Source of the DNA: Ralstonia pickettii DTP0602
GTDB lineage: Bacteria; Pseudomonadota; Gammaproteobacteria; Burkholderiales; Burkholderiaceae
Length of the DNA: 64,000 bases
Direction: 5' to 3'
NCBI GenBank assembly: GCA_000471925.1
Contig: CP006667.1
Span: 1,550,001-1,614,000 of the forward strand
The notes beneath the pieces are model-generated. The model was not told the origin of the DNA, made no database searches, and was given only the letters and a program-made list of their open reading frames with translations. This document shows, piece after piece, positions 1 through 7,796 of the stretch. Each line of letters begins with the position of its first letter. The stretch's first letter is position 1. The position numbers and the translations under genes were made by a program.

Positions 1-687
1 GGTGTCGAGCCGGCTGTGCATGCCTTCGCGCATCAGCCGCTTGGCCATGCGTACGGCGTGGGGTGGATTGGCGGCGATGGCATCGGCCAGGCCGCGCGCC
101 GTGGCCAGCAGTTCGGCGGCCGGTACCACGCGCGAGACCAGGTTCCATTCCAGCGCCTGGCGCGCGTCGATGGCCTGGCCGGTAAAGGTCAGCTCGGCCG
201 CGCGGGACAGGCCGATGACCCGCGGCAGCAGCCACGCGCCGCCGTCGCCGGGGATGATGCCGAGCTTGACAAAGCTCTCGGCGAACTTTGCTTGCTCGGA
301 GGCGATGCGGATATCGCACATGCAGGCCAGGTCCAGGCCGGCGCCGATGGCCGGGCCGTTGACGGCGGCGATGACCGGCACTTCCAGGTTGAACAGCGCC
401 AGCGGCAGCCGCTGGATGCCGCGCCGGTAGTCCTGGCGGATCTCGGTGCCCGGCACTTCGCCGCTGGCGTGCCGGGCCATGCCGGCCACATTGCCGCCGG
501 AGCAGAAGGCGGTGCCGGCGCCGGTCAGGATCACGGCGCGCACGCTCGCATCGCCGTCGATGCGGTCGATCGCCGCGACGAATTCTTCGACGGCGGTGTT
601 GCCGGTCAGCGGATTGCGCCGCTCCGGGTCGTTCATGGTCAGCGTGACGACGTGGCCGTCCTGCTCGTAGTTGAGGAAGGTGCTCAT
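1..687 (-). CDS. enoyl-CoA hydratase/isomerase family protein (3' end outside window)
   Basis: Crotonase-superfamily enzyme that would hydrate a 2-enoyl-CoA (or isomerise it) in the cytoplasm as part of the acyl-CoA degradation operon. 229 codons are visible from an ATG at 687; the stop lies beyond base 1. Visible motifs are the oxyanion-hole loop AFCSGGN (about residues 61-67) and the second glycine-rich stretch NGPAIGAGLDLA (about 110-121), followed by LGIIPGDGG. The position of the first catalytic Glu of rat mitochondrial hydratase seems to hold Phe (ESFVKLG), as in PaaG-like members, while a Glu aligns with the second (RAAEL). Isomerase or another crotonase reaction is therefore possible. 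It starts 33 bases after the small acyl-CoA dehydrogenase stop, so it is the next gene of the same operon. Confidence 0.85.
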   Translation of the reverse strand, partial: MSTFLNYEQDGHVVTLTMNDPERRNPLTGNTAVEEFVAAIDRIDGDASVRAVILTGAGTAFCSGGNVAGMARHASGEVPGTEIRQDYRRGIQRLPLALFNLEVPVIAAVNGPAIGAGLDLACMCDIRIASEQAKFAESFVKLGIIPGDGGAWLLPRVIGLSRAAELTFTGQAIDARQALEWNLVSRVVPAAELLATARGLADAIAANPPHAVRMAKRLMREGMHSRLDT

Positions 688-720
688 GATGGGTTCCAGG
701 CGTTGGGTGGCGTGAGGGTG

Positions 721-1713
721 TCAGGCGCAGAGCGTCTCGCGCACGAAGTCGGTGACGGTGCTCCCTGGCTGTGCCAGCAGCGACTGGCCAAGGATCCGGT
801 TCCAGTACGCCTCTGAGCCGTCCGCCATGCGCCATTCATGCAGGCGCCGGGTATAGAGCTGCAGGTCATATTCCTCGGTCACGCCGATGGCGCCGTGCAG
901 CGCATGCGCGGTGGCGGCCACCAGCGGCACCGCCATGCTGGTGCGGGCCTTGGCGATGGCCGCCGGCATGCGGGCGGGGAGGGTGCGGTCGCCGGCGAAG
1001 GCCAATTCCGCCGCGATGCCCGCCGCCGCCACGTGCTGCGCCATCACGCTGAGCTGGTGCTGCACCGCCTGGAACTTGCCGATCGACTTGCCGAACTGGG
1101 CGCGGTCGTTGCAGTACTGCAGCGTCATGTCGAATACGCGCCCCATCGCGCCGGCGATGGCGGCCGCGTGGATGGCGGCGCTGAAGTCGCGCACGCGCTC
1201 GCCGTGGTCGCCCACCGGGCCGGGCAGGTCCTGCGCGGCCCAGCTCAGCGTGGCAACCAGGCTGCCGCGCACGCCGGTCGGCTGGCGTCGTGCCAGCCTG
1301 GCGTCGAGCAACAGCATGCCGCCCTCCACATTGGCCAGCACCCAGTCCGCCAGCGAGCCGAAGGGCAGCAGCGGCGCGGTGATGGTGCCGTCGGTGCCGC
1401 GCACGCACTGGCCGGCCAGCGTGATCATGCCGGCTGGCGATTGCGTGCCCGTGGGCGCCAGCAGCGCCCGTGCGGCGATGGTCTGCGCCGCCGGTACCGG
1501 CAGCGCATGCCGGCCGAAGGCCGTGAAGATGGGGCCGATGGCCGGCAGCGACAGGCCCGCGCCGCCCGCGGATTCCGGTGCCATCAGCTCCAGGAAGCCG
1601 GCGTCGGCCAGCGCCGGCCACAGCGTGCCGGGTGCCGCGCCGCCTTCGATGGTGCGCAGCGTGGCCGGCGTGGCGTGGTCGCGCAGGATGTCTTCGATTG
1701 CTTCGGTGAACAT
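721..1713 (-). CDS. acyl-CoA dehydrogenase, small subunit-like
   Basis: 330-residue protein of the acyl-CoA dehydrogenase fold, shorter than the usual 380-390. The N-terminal helical region and the C-terminal helices are recognisable (QFGKSIGKFQAVQHQL; ALHGAIGVTEEYDLQLYTRR), but the central beta domain lacks the TEPxxGSD flavin-contact motif found in the two other dehydrogenases here. The usual YEGT catalytic segment reads ADGS. A short, motif-poor subunit encoded directly next to a full-length one (27-base gap) resembles the ChsE1/ChsE2 (FadE28/FadE29) pairs, where two different chains form an alpha2beta2 enzyme for branched or steroid side chains. The heteromer assignment is inference; the family assignment is firm. 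Confidence 0.85.
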   Translation of the reverse strand: MFTEAIEDILRDHATPATLRTIEGGAAPGTLWPALADAGFLELMAPESAGGAGLSLPAIGPIFTAFGRHALPVPAAQTIAARALLAPTGTQSPAGMITLAGQCVRGTDGTITAPLLPFGSLADWVLANVEGGMLLLDARLARRQPTGVRGSLVATLSWAAQDLPGPVGDHGERVRDFSAAIHAAAIAGAMGRVFDMTLQYCNDRAQFGKSIGKFQAVQHQLSVMAQHVAAAGIAAELAFAGDRTLPARMPAAIAKARTSMAVPLVAATAHALHGAIGVTEEYDLQLYTRRLHEWRMADGSEAYWNRILGQSLLAQPGSTVTDFVRETLCA

Positions 1714-1740
1714 GATGTCCCTCTCACAGATTGGGTTCGG

Positions 1741-2898
1741 TCAGCGCAGGCCCAGACCGCGCGCGATCATGCCGCGCAAGACCTCGCGCGTGCCGCCGCG
1801 CAGCGAGAACGTGGGCGAGATCTGGCTCAGGAAAGCCACCGTGCGGTACAGCTCGGGATCCGGCGCCGTGCCGGGATCGGCGCTGATCACGGCTTCCAGC
1901 AGGGCAGGGATCGACTGCTCGAATTCGGTGCCCAGGTCCTTGACCAGTGCCGCTTCCACCACCGGGCTTTCTCCCTGTACCAGCCGCGCGGTTACCGCCA
2001 GCGACAGGCTGCGCAGCGCGGCCAGTTGCGCGACGAAGCTGCCCAGCAGCGCGGTATCAGTGTGGCCAGGCTGGTCGGCGCGCAGCGCCTGCACCCAGCG
2101 GTCCACCAGCACGATGCTGGAATAGAGCCGCTCCGGGCCGCTGCGCTCGAAGGCGAGTTCGGCGGTGACCTGCTCCCAGCCGCTGCCTTCCGCGCCGATC
2201 AACGCACCGTCCGGCAGGAAGACCTCGTCGAAGGTGACTTCCGAGAAATGCGCGTCGCCGGTCAGGTCCACGATCGGCCGCACCGTGACGCCGGGCGCGG
2301 ACAGGTCGATGATGAACTGCGACAGTCCCTTCTGCCGGTCTTCCGGCACCCCGGAGGAGCGCACCAGCGCGATCATGTAGTGGCAGTGATGCGCGTTGGT
2401 GGTCCAGATCTTGCGCCCGCTCAGGCGCCAGCCGCCTCCGCAGCGCGTGGCGCGGGTGCGCACGCTGGCCAGGTCCGAGCCCGAATTGGGTTCGCTCATG
2501 CCGATGCAGAAGAAGGCGCCGCCGTTGCAGATGCGCGGCAGGTAAAAGTCCTTCTGCGCCGGCGTGCCGTACTTCAGGATCAGCGGGCCGCTCTGGCGGT
2601 CGGCAACCCAGTGCGCGGCCACCGGTGCGCCGGCGGCCAGCAGTTCCTCCACCAGCACGAAGCGGTGCCAGGCATCCATGCCGGCACCGCCGTAGCCGGC
2701 CGGCAGCGTCACGCCGACCCAGCCGCGTTCGGCCAGCCGCCGGCTGAATGCCGCATCGAAGCCCAGCCAGGAACGCGCGCGGATATCGGCCGTTGCGGCG
2801 GGCAGGTTCTCGTCCAGAAAGCGCTTCACCTCAGCGCGAAAGGCTTCCGCGGCCGGCGGCAGCGCGGTCAGCCGGAAGGCGTCCAGCAGGTTGCTCAC
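1741..2898 (-). CDS. acyl-CoA dehydrogenase, large subunit-like
   Basis: 385-residue flavoprotein expected to oxidise an acyl-CoA to the 2-enoyl-CoA with electron transfer to ETF. Motifs: GMSEPNSGSDL (flavin/substrate loop), GRKIWTTNAHH in the beta domain and a C-terminal GGTREVLRGMIAR, where Gly replaces the Glu of the medium-chain type. The start is taken as GTG at 2898 because AAGGAG stands 6 bases upstream; a longer open frame continues upstream without a ribosome site. The gene lies between the acyl-CoA ligase (79-base gap) and the small dehydrogenase (27-base gap). Length and arrangement match the FadE29-like partner of a heteromeric enzyme, but it could also act alone. Confidence 0.88.
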   Translation of the reverse strand: MSNLLDAFRLTALPPAAEAFRAEVKRFLDENLPAATADIRARSWLGFDAAFSRRLAERGWVGVTLPAGYGGAGMDAWHRFVLVEELLAAGAPVAAHWVADRQSGPLILKYGTPAQKDFYLPRICNGGAFFCIGMSEPNSGSDLASVRTRATRCGGGWRLSGRKIWTTNAHHCHYMIALVRSSGVPEDRQKGLSQFIIDLSAPGVTVRPIVDLTGDAHFSEVTFDEVFLPDGALIGAEGSGWEQVTAELAFERSGPERLYSSIVLVDRWVQALRADQPGHTDTALLGSFVAQLAALRSLSLAVTARLVQGESPVVEAALVKDLGTEFEQSIPALLEAVISADPGTAPDPELYRTVAFLSQISPTFSLRGGTREVLRGMIARGLGLR

Positions 2899-2977
2899 TT
2901 CTTGCTCCTTGTCGGCGGCAGGCAGGGGAGCATGCGCCGCGATTGGGTCCCTTCGGTGCGCGGTATCGGCCGCGCGC

Positions 2978-4531
2978 TCACTGTTGCTTCCAGTAGCGGT
3001 CGCGCAGCGACTGCTTGTAAAGCTTGCCGGTCGGCAGGCGCGGCATGGTGTCGATGAAGTCGATCGAGCGCGGCACCATGTAGCGGGCCACCTTGCCGCG
3101 CAGGTATTCGAGCAGGGCCTCGGCCAGTTCGGCGCAAGGCGCGATGCCGGCGGCCGGCTCGACGATCGCCTTGACCTCTTCGCCCATCTCCGCATTGGGC
3201 ACGCCGATCACCGCGGCGTCGCCGACGCTGGGATGCACGACCAGCGCGTCCTCGATCGCCTGCGGGTAGATGTTGACCCCGCCGGAGATGATCATGAAGG
3301 CCTTGCGGTCCGTGAGGTACAGGTAGCCGTCTTCATCCAGCCGGCCGATATCGCCCACGGACGTCCAGGTCGGGTGGCGCGGGTGCTGGGCGGCGCGGGT
3401 CTTGTCCGGGTCCTTGTGGTAGTGGAAGGGCAGCACCTCGCGCTCGAAGTACACCAGGCCGCTCTCGCCGCAGGGCAGCTCGTTGCCGTCGTCGTCGCAG
3501 ATATGCAGCACGCCCACCAGCGCCTTGCCGACCGAACCCGGGTGCGCCAGCCATTCCTCGGTGTTGAGCGTGGCCACGCCGTTGCCTTCGGTGGCGGCGT
3601 AGTACTCGTGCACGATCGGCCCCCACCAGTCGATCATCTGCCGCTTGATGTCCTGCGGGCAGGGCGCGGCGGCGTGGATCGCCACGCGGTGGCTGGACAG
3701 GTCGAAGGCGGCGCGCTGCGCCGGCTCCAGCTTGAGCATGCGGATGAACATGGTCGGCACCCACTGGCTGTGGGTGACGCGGTAGCGCTCGATCAGGCGC
3801 AGCGCCTCGACCGGATCGAACTTCTCCATGAAGACCACCGTGCCGCCGCCGAACTGGGTCTCCAGCCCGTAGCCGAGCGGTGCGGTGTGGTACAGCGGCG
3901 CTGGCGACAGGTAGATGGTGTCGGCATCGAAACCATAGCGGACGAACTGCGCCCGGCGCGGCGAACCCGAGCCTTCGGTCACATAGCCCTGCGGCTGTGC
4001 GCGCACGATGCCCTTGGGCCGGCCGGTGGTGCCGGAGCTGTAGATCATGGTCGCGCCCATCCATTCCTCGGCCAGGCGCTCGGCCGGGTGCGCGGCGATG
4101 GCCTGCTCGTAGCTGTCCCAGCCGGGAATGGTGCCGTCCAGCATCAGCCGGCGGCGGCAGGTCGGCATCAGGTCCGTCAGCTGGGCAGCCAGCTCGCGCA
4201 TCGCGTATGAGGTCACCACCACCTGCGCCTCGCTGTCCTCGATCAGGTAGGCGGCCTCGGGCGCGGTCAGGAAGCGGTTGACGGGCGTGATCAGCAGCCC
4301 GGAACGCAACGCAGCCCAGCACAGCTCGAAGCAGCGCATATTGTTCTCGAGCACCATCGCGATATGGTCGCCGCGGCGCAGGCCGAGCGCGTAAAGGTGC
4401 TGGGCAAGGCGGTTCGAGCGCTGGTCCAGCTCGCGGTAGCTCAGGGCCTCGCCAGTGGTGCCGTTGATGGCGGCGGGCTTGTCGGGGGTCAGGGCGGCGT
4501 GGTCGCCCAGATACTTGGGGGTCGGGTTCAT
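2978..4531 (-). CDS. AMP-forming acyl-CoA ligase
   Basis: 517-residue member of the ANL (acyl-CoA synthetase) superfamily: activates a carboxylic acid with ATP and CoA, the entry step for the neighbouring beta-oxidation enzymes. Visible are the P-loop YSSGTTGRPKG (residues 164-174), the adenine-binding YYAATEGNG, the GDIGRLDEDGYLYLTDR hinge region and a C-terminal Lys in PTGKLYKQ, the expected catalytic Lys of the adenylation step. The start is the ATG at 4531, after which the protein begins in the normal way for the family (MNPTPKYLGDHA). The chain length and chemistry of the acid cannot be read from sequence; the dehydrogenase pair and the MFE2-like dehydrogenase suggest a branched or cyclic substrate. 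Confidence 0.9.
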   Translation of the reverse strand: MNPTPKYLGDHAALTPDKPAAINGTTGEALSYRELDQRSNRLAQHLYALGLRRGDHIAMVLENNMRCFELCWAALRSGLLITPVNRFLTAPEAAYLIEDSEAQVVVTSYAMRELAAQLTDLMPTCRRRLMLDGTIPGWDSYEQAIAAHPAERLAEEWMGATMIYSSGTTGRPKGIVRAQPQGYVTEGSGSPRRAQFVRYGFDADTIYLSPAPLYHTAPLGYGLETQFGGGTVVFMEKFDPVEALRLIERYRVTHSQWVPTMFIRMLKLEPAQRAAFDLSSHRVAIHAAAPCPQDIKRQMIDWWGPIVHEYYAATEGNGVATLNTEEWLAHPGSVGKALVGVLHICDDDGNELPCGESGLVYFEREVLPFHYHKDPDKTRAAQHPRHPTWTSVGDIGRLDEDGYLYLTDRKAFMIISGGVNIYPQAIEDALVVHPSVGDAAVIGVPNAEMGEEVKAIVEPAAGIAPCAELAEALLEYLRGKVARYMVPRSIDFIDTMPRLPTGKLYKQSLRDRYWKQQ

Positions 4532-4554
4532 GGCTCGGCTCGGTAGGTGCGGTC

Positions 4555-5484
4555 TCAGGCGGACGGGATTTCGCCCGAGGTGTCGGCGTTGGCCGCCGCC
4601 TGCCGGACCAGCGCCGGGATATGCCGGCCCAGCTCGGCGGCGTCCCAGCGTCCGGACTGCTCGATGCGCGGGCCGGCATGCCAGCCTTCGGCGACCGTGA
4701 TGCGGCCGCCGCGCACGCCGAACACGCGCCCGGTCACCTCGCCGGATTCGACGCTGCCCAGCCACGCCACCAGCGGCGCGACGTTGCCGGCATCGAGCGG
4801 ATCGAAGCCGGGCGCGGCACCGGCGGTGAACTCGGTGCGGCGCGTGGCGAAGATATCCTCGGTCAACCGGCTCATGGCGGTCGGGTAGATCGCGTTGACG
4901 GTGACGCCGTAACGGTCCAGTTCGCGCGCGGCGATCACCGACATCGCGGCGATGCCGGCCTTGGCCGCGCCGTAGTTGGACTGGCCCGGGTTGCAGTACA
5001 GGCCCGACGACGAACTGGTGTTGATCAGGCGCGCGGCGCGCTGGCGCCCGGCCTTGGATTCCTCGCGCCAGTAGGCGGCCGCGTGCCGCGACGGCGCGAA
5101 GGTGCCGCGCATGTGCACGCGGATGACGGCGTCCCAGTCTTCCTCGGTCATGTTGACCAGCGTGCGGTCGCGCAGGATGCCGGCATTGTTGACCAGCACG
5201 TCGAGGCCGCCGAAGGTATCGATGGCGGCGCGGATCATGCGCTCGGCGCCAGCCCAGTCGGCCACGTCGTCAAAGTTGGCGATGGCCTCGCCGCCGGCAG
5301 CGCGGATCTCGGCGACCACTTCCTGGGCCGGGCCGCTGGCGGCACCGCCGCCGTCGCCGCGCCCGCCCAGGTCGTTGACCACTACCTTGGCGCCCTGGCG
5401 GGCGAATTCCAGCGCGTACTCGCGCCCGATGCCGCGGCCGGCGCCGGTGATGAGGACGACGCGGTCCTTGCAAAGCTGTGACAT
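4555..5484 (-). CDS. SDR oxidoreductase, MFE2/17beta-HSD4-like 3-hydroxyacyl-CoA dehydrogenase
   Basis: 309-residue short-chain dehydrogenase. The NAD-binding TGAGRGIG is at residues 13-20, NNAG at 99-102, and the catalytic Tyr171 and Lys175 (YGAAK) follow a Ser-rich strand. The segment VVVNDLGG followed by a Gly/Ala-rich loop is characteristic of the dehydrogenase domain of peroxisomal multifunctional enzyme 2 and of mycobacterial Hsd4A-like enzymes, which oxidise 3-hydroxyacyl-CoA of branched and sterol side chains. Within the operon it supplies the third step between hydratase and thiolase. It lies 23 bases before the ligase gene and 41 bases after the Bug protein gene. Family firm; acyl-CoA specificity inferred from motif and context. 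Confidence 0.88.
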   Translation of the reverse strand: MSQLCKDRVVLITGAGRGIGREYALEFARQGAKVVVNDLGGRGDGGGAASGPAQEVVAEIRAAGGEAIANFDDVADWAGAERMIRAAIDTFGGLDVLVNNAGILRDRTLVNMTEEDWDAVIRVHMRGTFAPSRHAAAYWREESKAGRQRAARLINTSSSSGLYCNPGQSNYGAAKAGIAAMSVIAARELDRYGVTVNAIYPTAMSRLTEDIFATRRTEFTAGAAPGFDPLDAGNVAPLVAWLGSVESGEVTGRVFGVRGGRITVAEGWHAGPRIEQSGRWDAAELGRHIPALVRQAAANADTSGEIPSA

Positions 5485-5525
5485 GGTGAATCCTGTTCGG
5501 TTGGTAGTGCAGGGCAGCGCGGCGC

Positions 5526-6506
5526 TCAGCGCGTGCTGACGTCGTAGGTCTTGACCAGCTCGCCGTAGCGCACCCGTTCCGAGGCGATCATCGCGCTCAT
5601 GCGCTTGCCCGGCTCGGCCAGCACTTCGGCATAGCCCGCGCGCGCGGCGAAACTGCGGAATTCCTGCGTGCGGAGCGCCTTCAGCAGCGCCGCCTCGAGC
5701 TTCTGCGCGACCGGCTCGGGCGTCTTGCTGCTGACGCCGAACCCGATCCAGACCGACAGCTCGTAGTTAGGCACACCGCTCTCGTGCAGCGTCGGCACGT
5801 CGGGCAGGTCGGGGTGGCGCGTCCTGGTGGTCACGGCCAGCGGGCGCAGCTTGCCGGCGCGTAGCAGGGGCAGCGCGCCGCCGACGTCCAGCAAGGCCAC
5901 GTCGAGCGCACCGCCCATCACGTCGGTCTGCACCTGCGCGGCGCCCTTGTACGGGATATGGTTCAGGTCGATGCCGGCCATCTGCTGCAGCTGCAGCGCG
6001 CCCAGGCGGTAGTGGTAGCTGTAGTTGGCGATGCTGAGCGCGTGAGGCTTCTTGCGCGCGGCGCTGACCACATCGGCAAAGCTCTTGTAGGGCGATTGGC
6101 TGCCGGTCACCAGCACGGCCGAGGCGCGGATCGCTGAGGCCAGCGGGCGGATCTCGCGCGGATCGTAGGGCAGCTTGTCATTGACCAGCGGGTTGATGAC
6201 CATCGCGCTAGGCGAGATCATCAGGATGCTGTAGCCGTCGGCGGGCGCGTTGAGCAGGCTCTGCACGGCGATCACGGTGTCGCCGCCGGGACGGTTCTCG
6301 ACCACGGCAGGCTGGCCCAGGTCCTTGCCGACCAGCTCGGCGACGACGCGGGTCACGGTGTCCGAGCCGCTGCCCTGCGTCAGCGGGACAATGAAGCGCA
6401 GCGGGCGCGAAGGGAAATTGTCGGCGGCGCCCACCGGCAGCGCCGGCAGCAGCAGCGAGCACGCCAGGCCGAGGCCCAGCACGCGGGAAAGGATGGAACG
6501 TTTCAT
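5526..6506 (-). CDS. Bug-family tripartite tricarboxylate-type periplasmic binding protein
   Basis: 326-residue secreted solute receptor. Residues 1-28 form a signal peptide (KRS, hydrophobic stretch, PVGAA-D), and the mature part opens with the family hallmark FPSRPLRFIVPL. Start at ATG 6506 gives this signal peptide; the frame stays open upstream. Bug proteins are very numerous in Bordetella and Cupriavidus and bind small carboxylates; classical ones feed TctA/TctB permeases, but no tct-like permease is present in this window. Its place inside an acyl-CoA catabolic operon suggests it captures the acid that the ligase activates, either for an unlinked permease or as a sensor. Ligand unknown. 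Confidence 0.9.
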   Translation of the reverse strand: MKRSILSRVLGLGLACSLLLPALPVGAADNFPSRPLRFIVPLTQGSGSDTVTRVVAELVGKDLGQPAVVENRPGGDTVIAVQSLLNAPADGYSILMISPSAMVINPLVNDKLPYDPREIRPLASAIRASAVLVTGSQSPYKSFADVVSAARKKPHALSIANYSYHYRLGALQLQQMAGIDLNHIPYKGAAQVQTDVMGGALDVALLDVGGALPLLRAGKLRPLAVTTRTRHPDLPDVPTLHESGVPNYELSVWIGFGVSSKTPEPVAQKLEAALLKALRTQEFRSFAARAGYAEVLAEPGKRMSAMIASERVRYGELVKTYDVSTR

Positions 6507-6574
6507 AGCTGTCTCCTTGCGGGGCGCTGCCGCGTGCCGGGGTGCACGCGGCGTGCCTCGTCGTTTTTTTCTGG

Positions 6575-7762
6575 TCAGTTCTTGCCGTACAGCGTCACCA
6601 CGCAGGCGCCGCCCAGGCCGAGGTTGTGCTGCAGGGCCAGCTTCACGTCCGGCACCTGGCGCTGCTCGGCGGTGCCGCGCAGCTGATGGGTGAGCTCGTA
6701 GCACTGCGCCAGTCCGGTAGCGCCCAGCGGATGGCCCTTGGAGAGCAGGCCGCCCGACGGGTTGACCACTACCTTGCCACCGTAGGTGTTGTCGCCGTCC
6801 CTCACGAACTTCTCGGCGCCGCCTTCGGGGCAGAAGCCGAGGGCCTCGTAGGAGATCACTTCGTTGTGGGCGAAGCAGTCGTGCAGTTCGCACACGTCGA
6901 TATCCTCGGGGCCGATGCCGGCCTGCTCGTAGACCTTGTTGGCGGCGGCGCGCGTCATGTGCGTGCCGACATAGTTCAGCATCGAGGGCGGGTCGAACGA
7001 GGCGGGCGGATCGGTGGTGAGCGCCTGCGCCACGATCTGCACGTCGGTGCGCAGCCCGTGCTTGCTGGCGAAGCGCTCGGACACCAGGATCGCCGCGGCA
7101 CCGCCGCAGGTCGGCGGGCAGGCCATCAGGCGCGTCATCACGCCCGGCAGCAGCTCGACGTCGTTCATTACGTCTTCGGTGCTGACGACCTTGCGGAACA
7201 GCGCCAGCGGGTTGTTGGCGGCGTGGCGGCTGGCCTTGGCGCGCACCGCGGCAAAGGTCTCCATGCTGGTGCCGTAGCGCTGCATGTGCTCGCGGCCGGC
7301 GCCGCCGAAGGTGCGCAGCGCCTGCGGCAGGTGTGCCATGTCGGCGGTCAGGCCGTGCATGATCGGTTGAAAGCGGGCGCGCGTGACGGGACGGTCATCC
7401 CAGTGCGACTTCAGCGCGCCGGCCTGCATCTGCTCGAAGCCCAGCGCCAGCACGCAGTCGGCATCGCCGCACTCGATCGCCTTGCGCGCCAGGTAGAGCG
7501 CGGTCGAGCCGGTCGAGCAGTTGTTGTTGACGTTGATGATGGGGATGCCGGTCATGCCGACTTCATACAGCGCGGTCTGCCCGCAGGTCGAATCGCCGTA
7601 GACGTAGCCGGCAAACGCCTGCTGCACGTGCTCGTAACCGATGCCGGCGTCGGCCAGCGCGCGGCGTGTGGCTTCGGCGCCCATTTCGGTGTAGCTCAGG
7701 CTCGCGCCGGGCTTGGCGAAAGGGATCATGCCGACGCCGGCAACCAGGACTTTCTCGCTCAT
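6575..7762 (-). CDS. SCP2-type thiolase (lipid-transfer protein family)
   Basis: 395-residue thiolase-fold enzyme that would cleave a 3-ketoacyl-CoA. The nucleophilic Cys is Cys82 in NNNCSTGS, and the C-terminal half has HDCFAHNE and SKGHPLGATG, the pattern of sterol-carrier-protein-x thiolases and of the Ltp proteins of steroid degraders rather than of FadA/PhaA enzymes. The C-terminus ends GGACVVTLYG. Ltp-type members include retro-aldolases as well as thiolases, so the precise bond broken is uncertain. The gene lies 34 bases downstream of the third acyl-CoA dehydrogenase and 68 bases before the Bug gene, all on the same strand. Confidence 0.9.
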   Translation of the reverse strand: MSEKVLVAGVGMIPFAKPGASLSYTEMGAEATRRALADAGIGYEHVQQAFAGYVYGDSTCGQTALYEVGMTGIPIINVNNNCSTGSTALYLARKAIECGDADCVLALGFEQMQAGALKSHWDDRPVTRARFQPIMHGLTADMAHLPQALRTFGGAGREHMQRYGTSMETFAAVRAKASRHAANNPLALFRKVVSTEDVMNDVELLPGVMTRLMACPPTCGGAAAILVSERFASKHGLRTDVQIVAQALTTDPPASFDPPSMLNYVGTHMTRAAANKVYEQAGIGPEDIDVCELHDCFAHNEVISYEALGFCPEGGAEKFVRDGDNTYGGKVVVNPSGGLLSKGHPLGATGLAQCYELTHQLRGTAEQRQVPDVKLALQHNLGLGGACVVTLYGKN

Positions 7763-7796
7763 GATGGTTCCTGAAGGAGGGGTAAGGAGGGTGGGT

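Noticed and set aside
838..3057. 739-codon plus-strand open frame opposite the acyl-CoA dehydrogenases
   Set aside because: Mirror of minus-strand genes in very GC-rich DNA; Arg/Gln/His/Ala-rich composition, no domain, no ribosome site.
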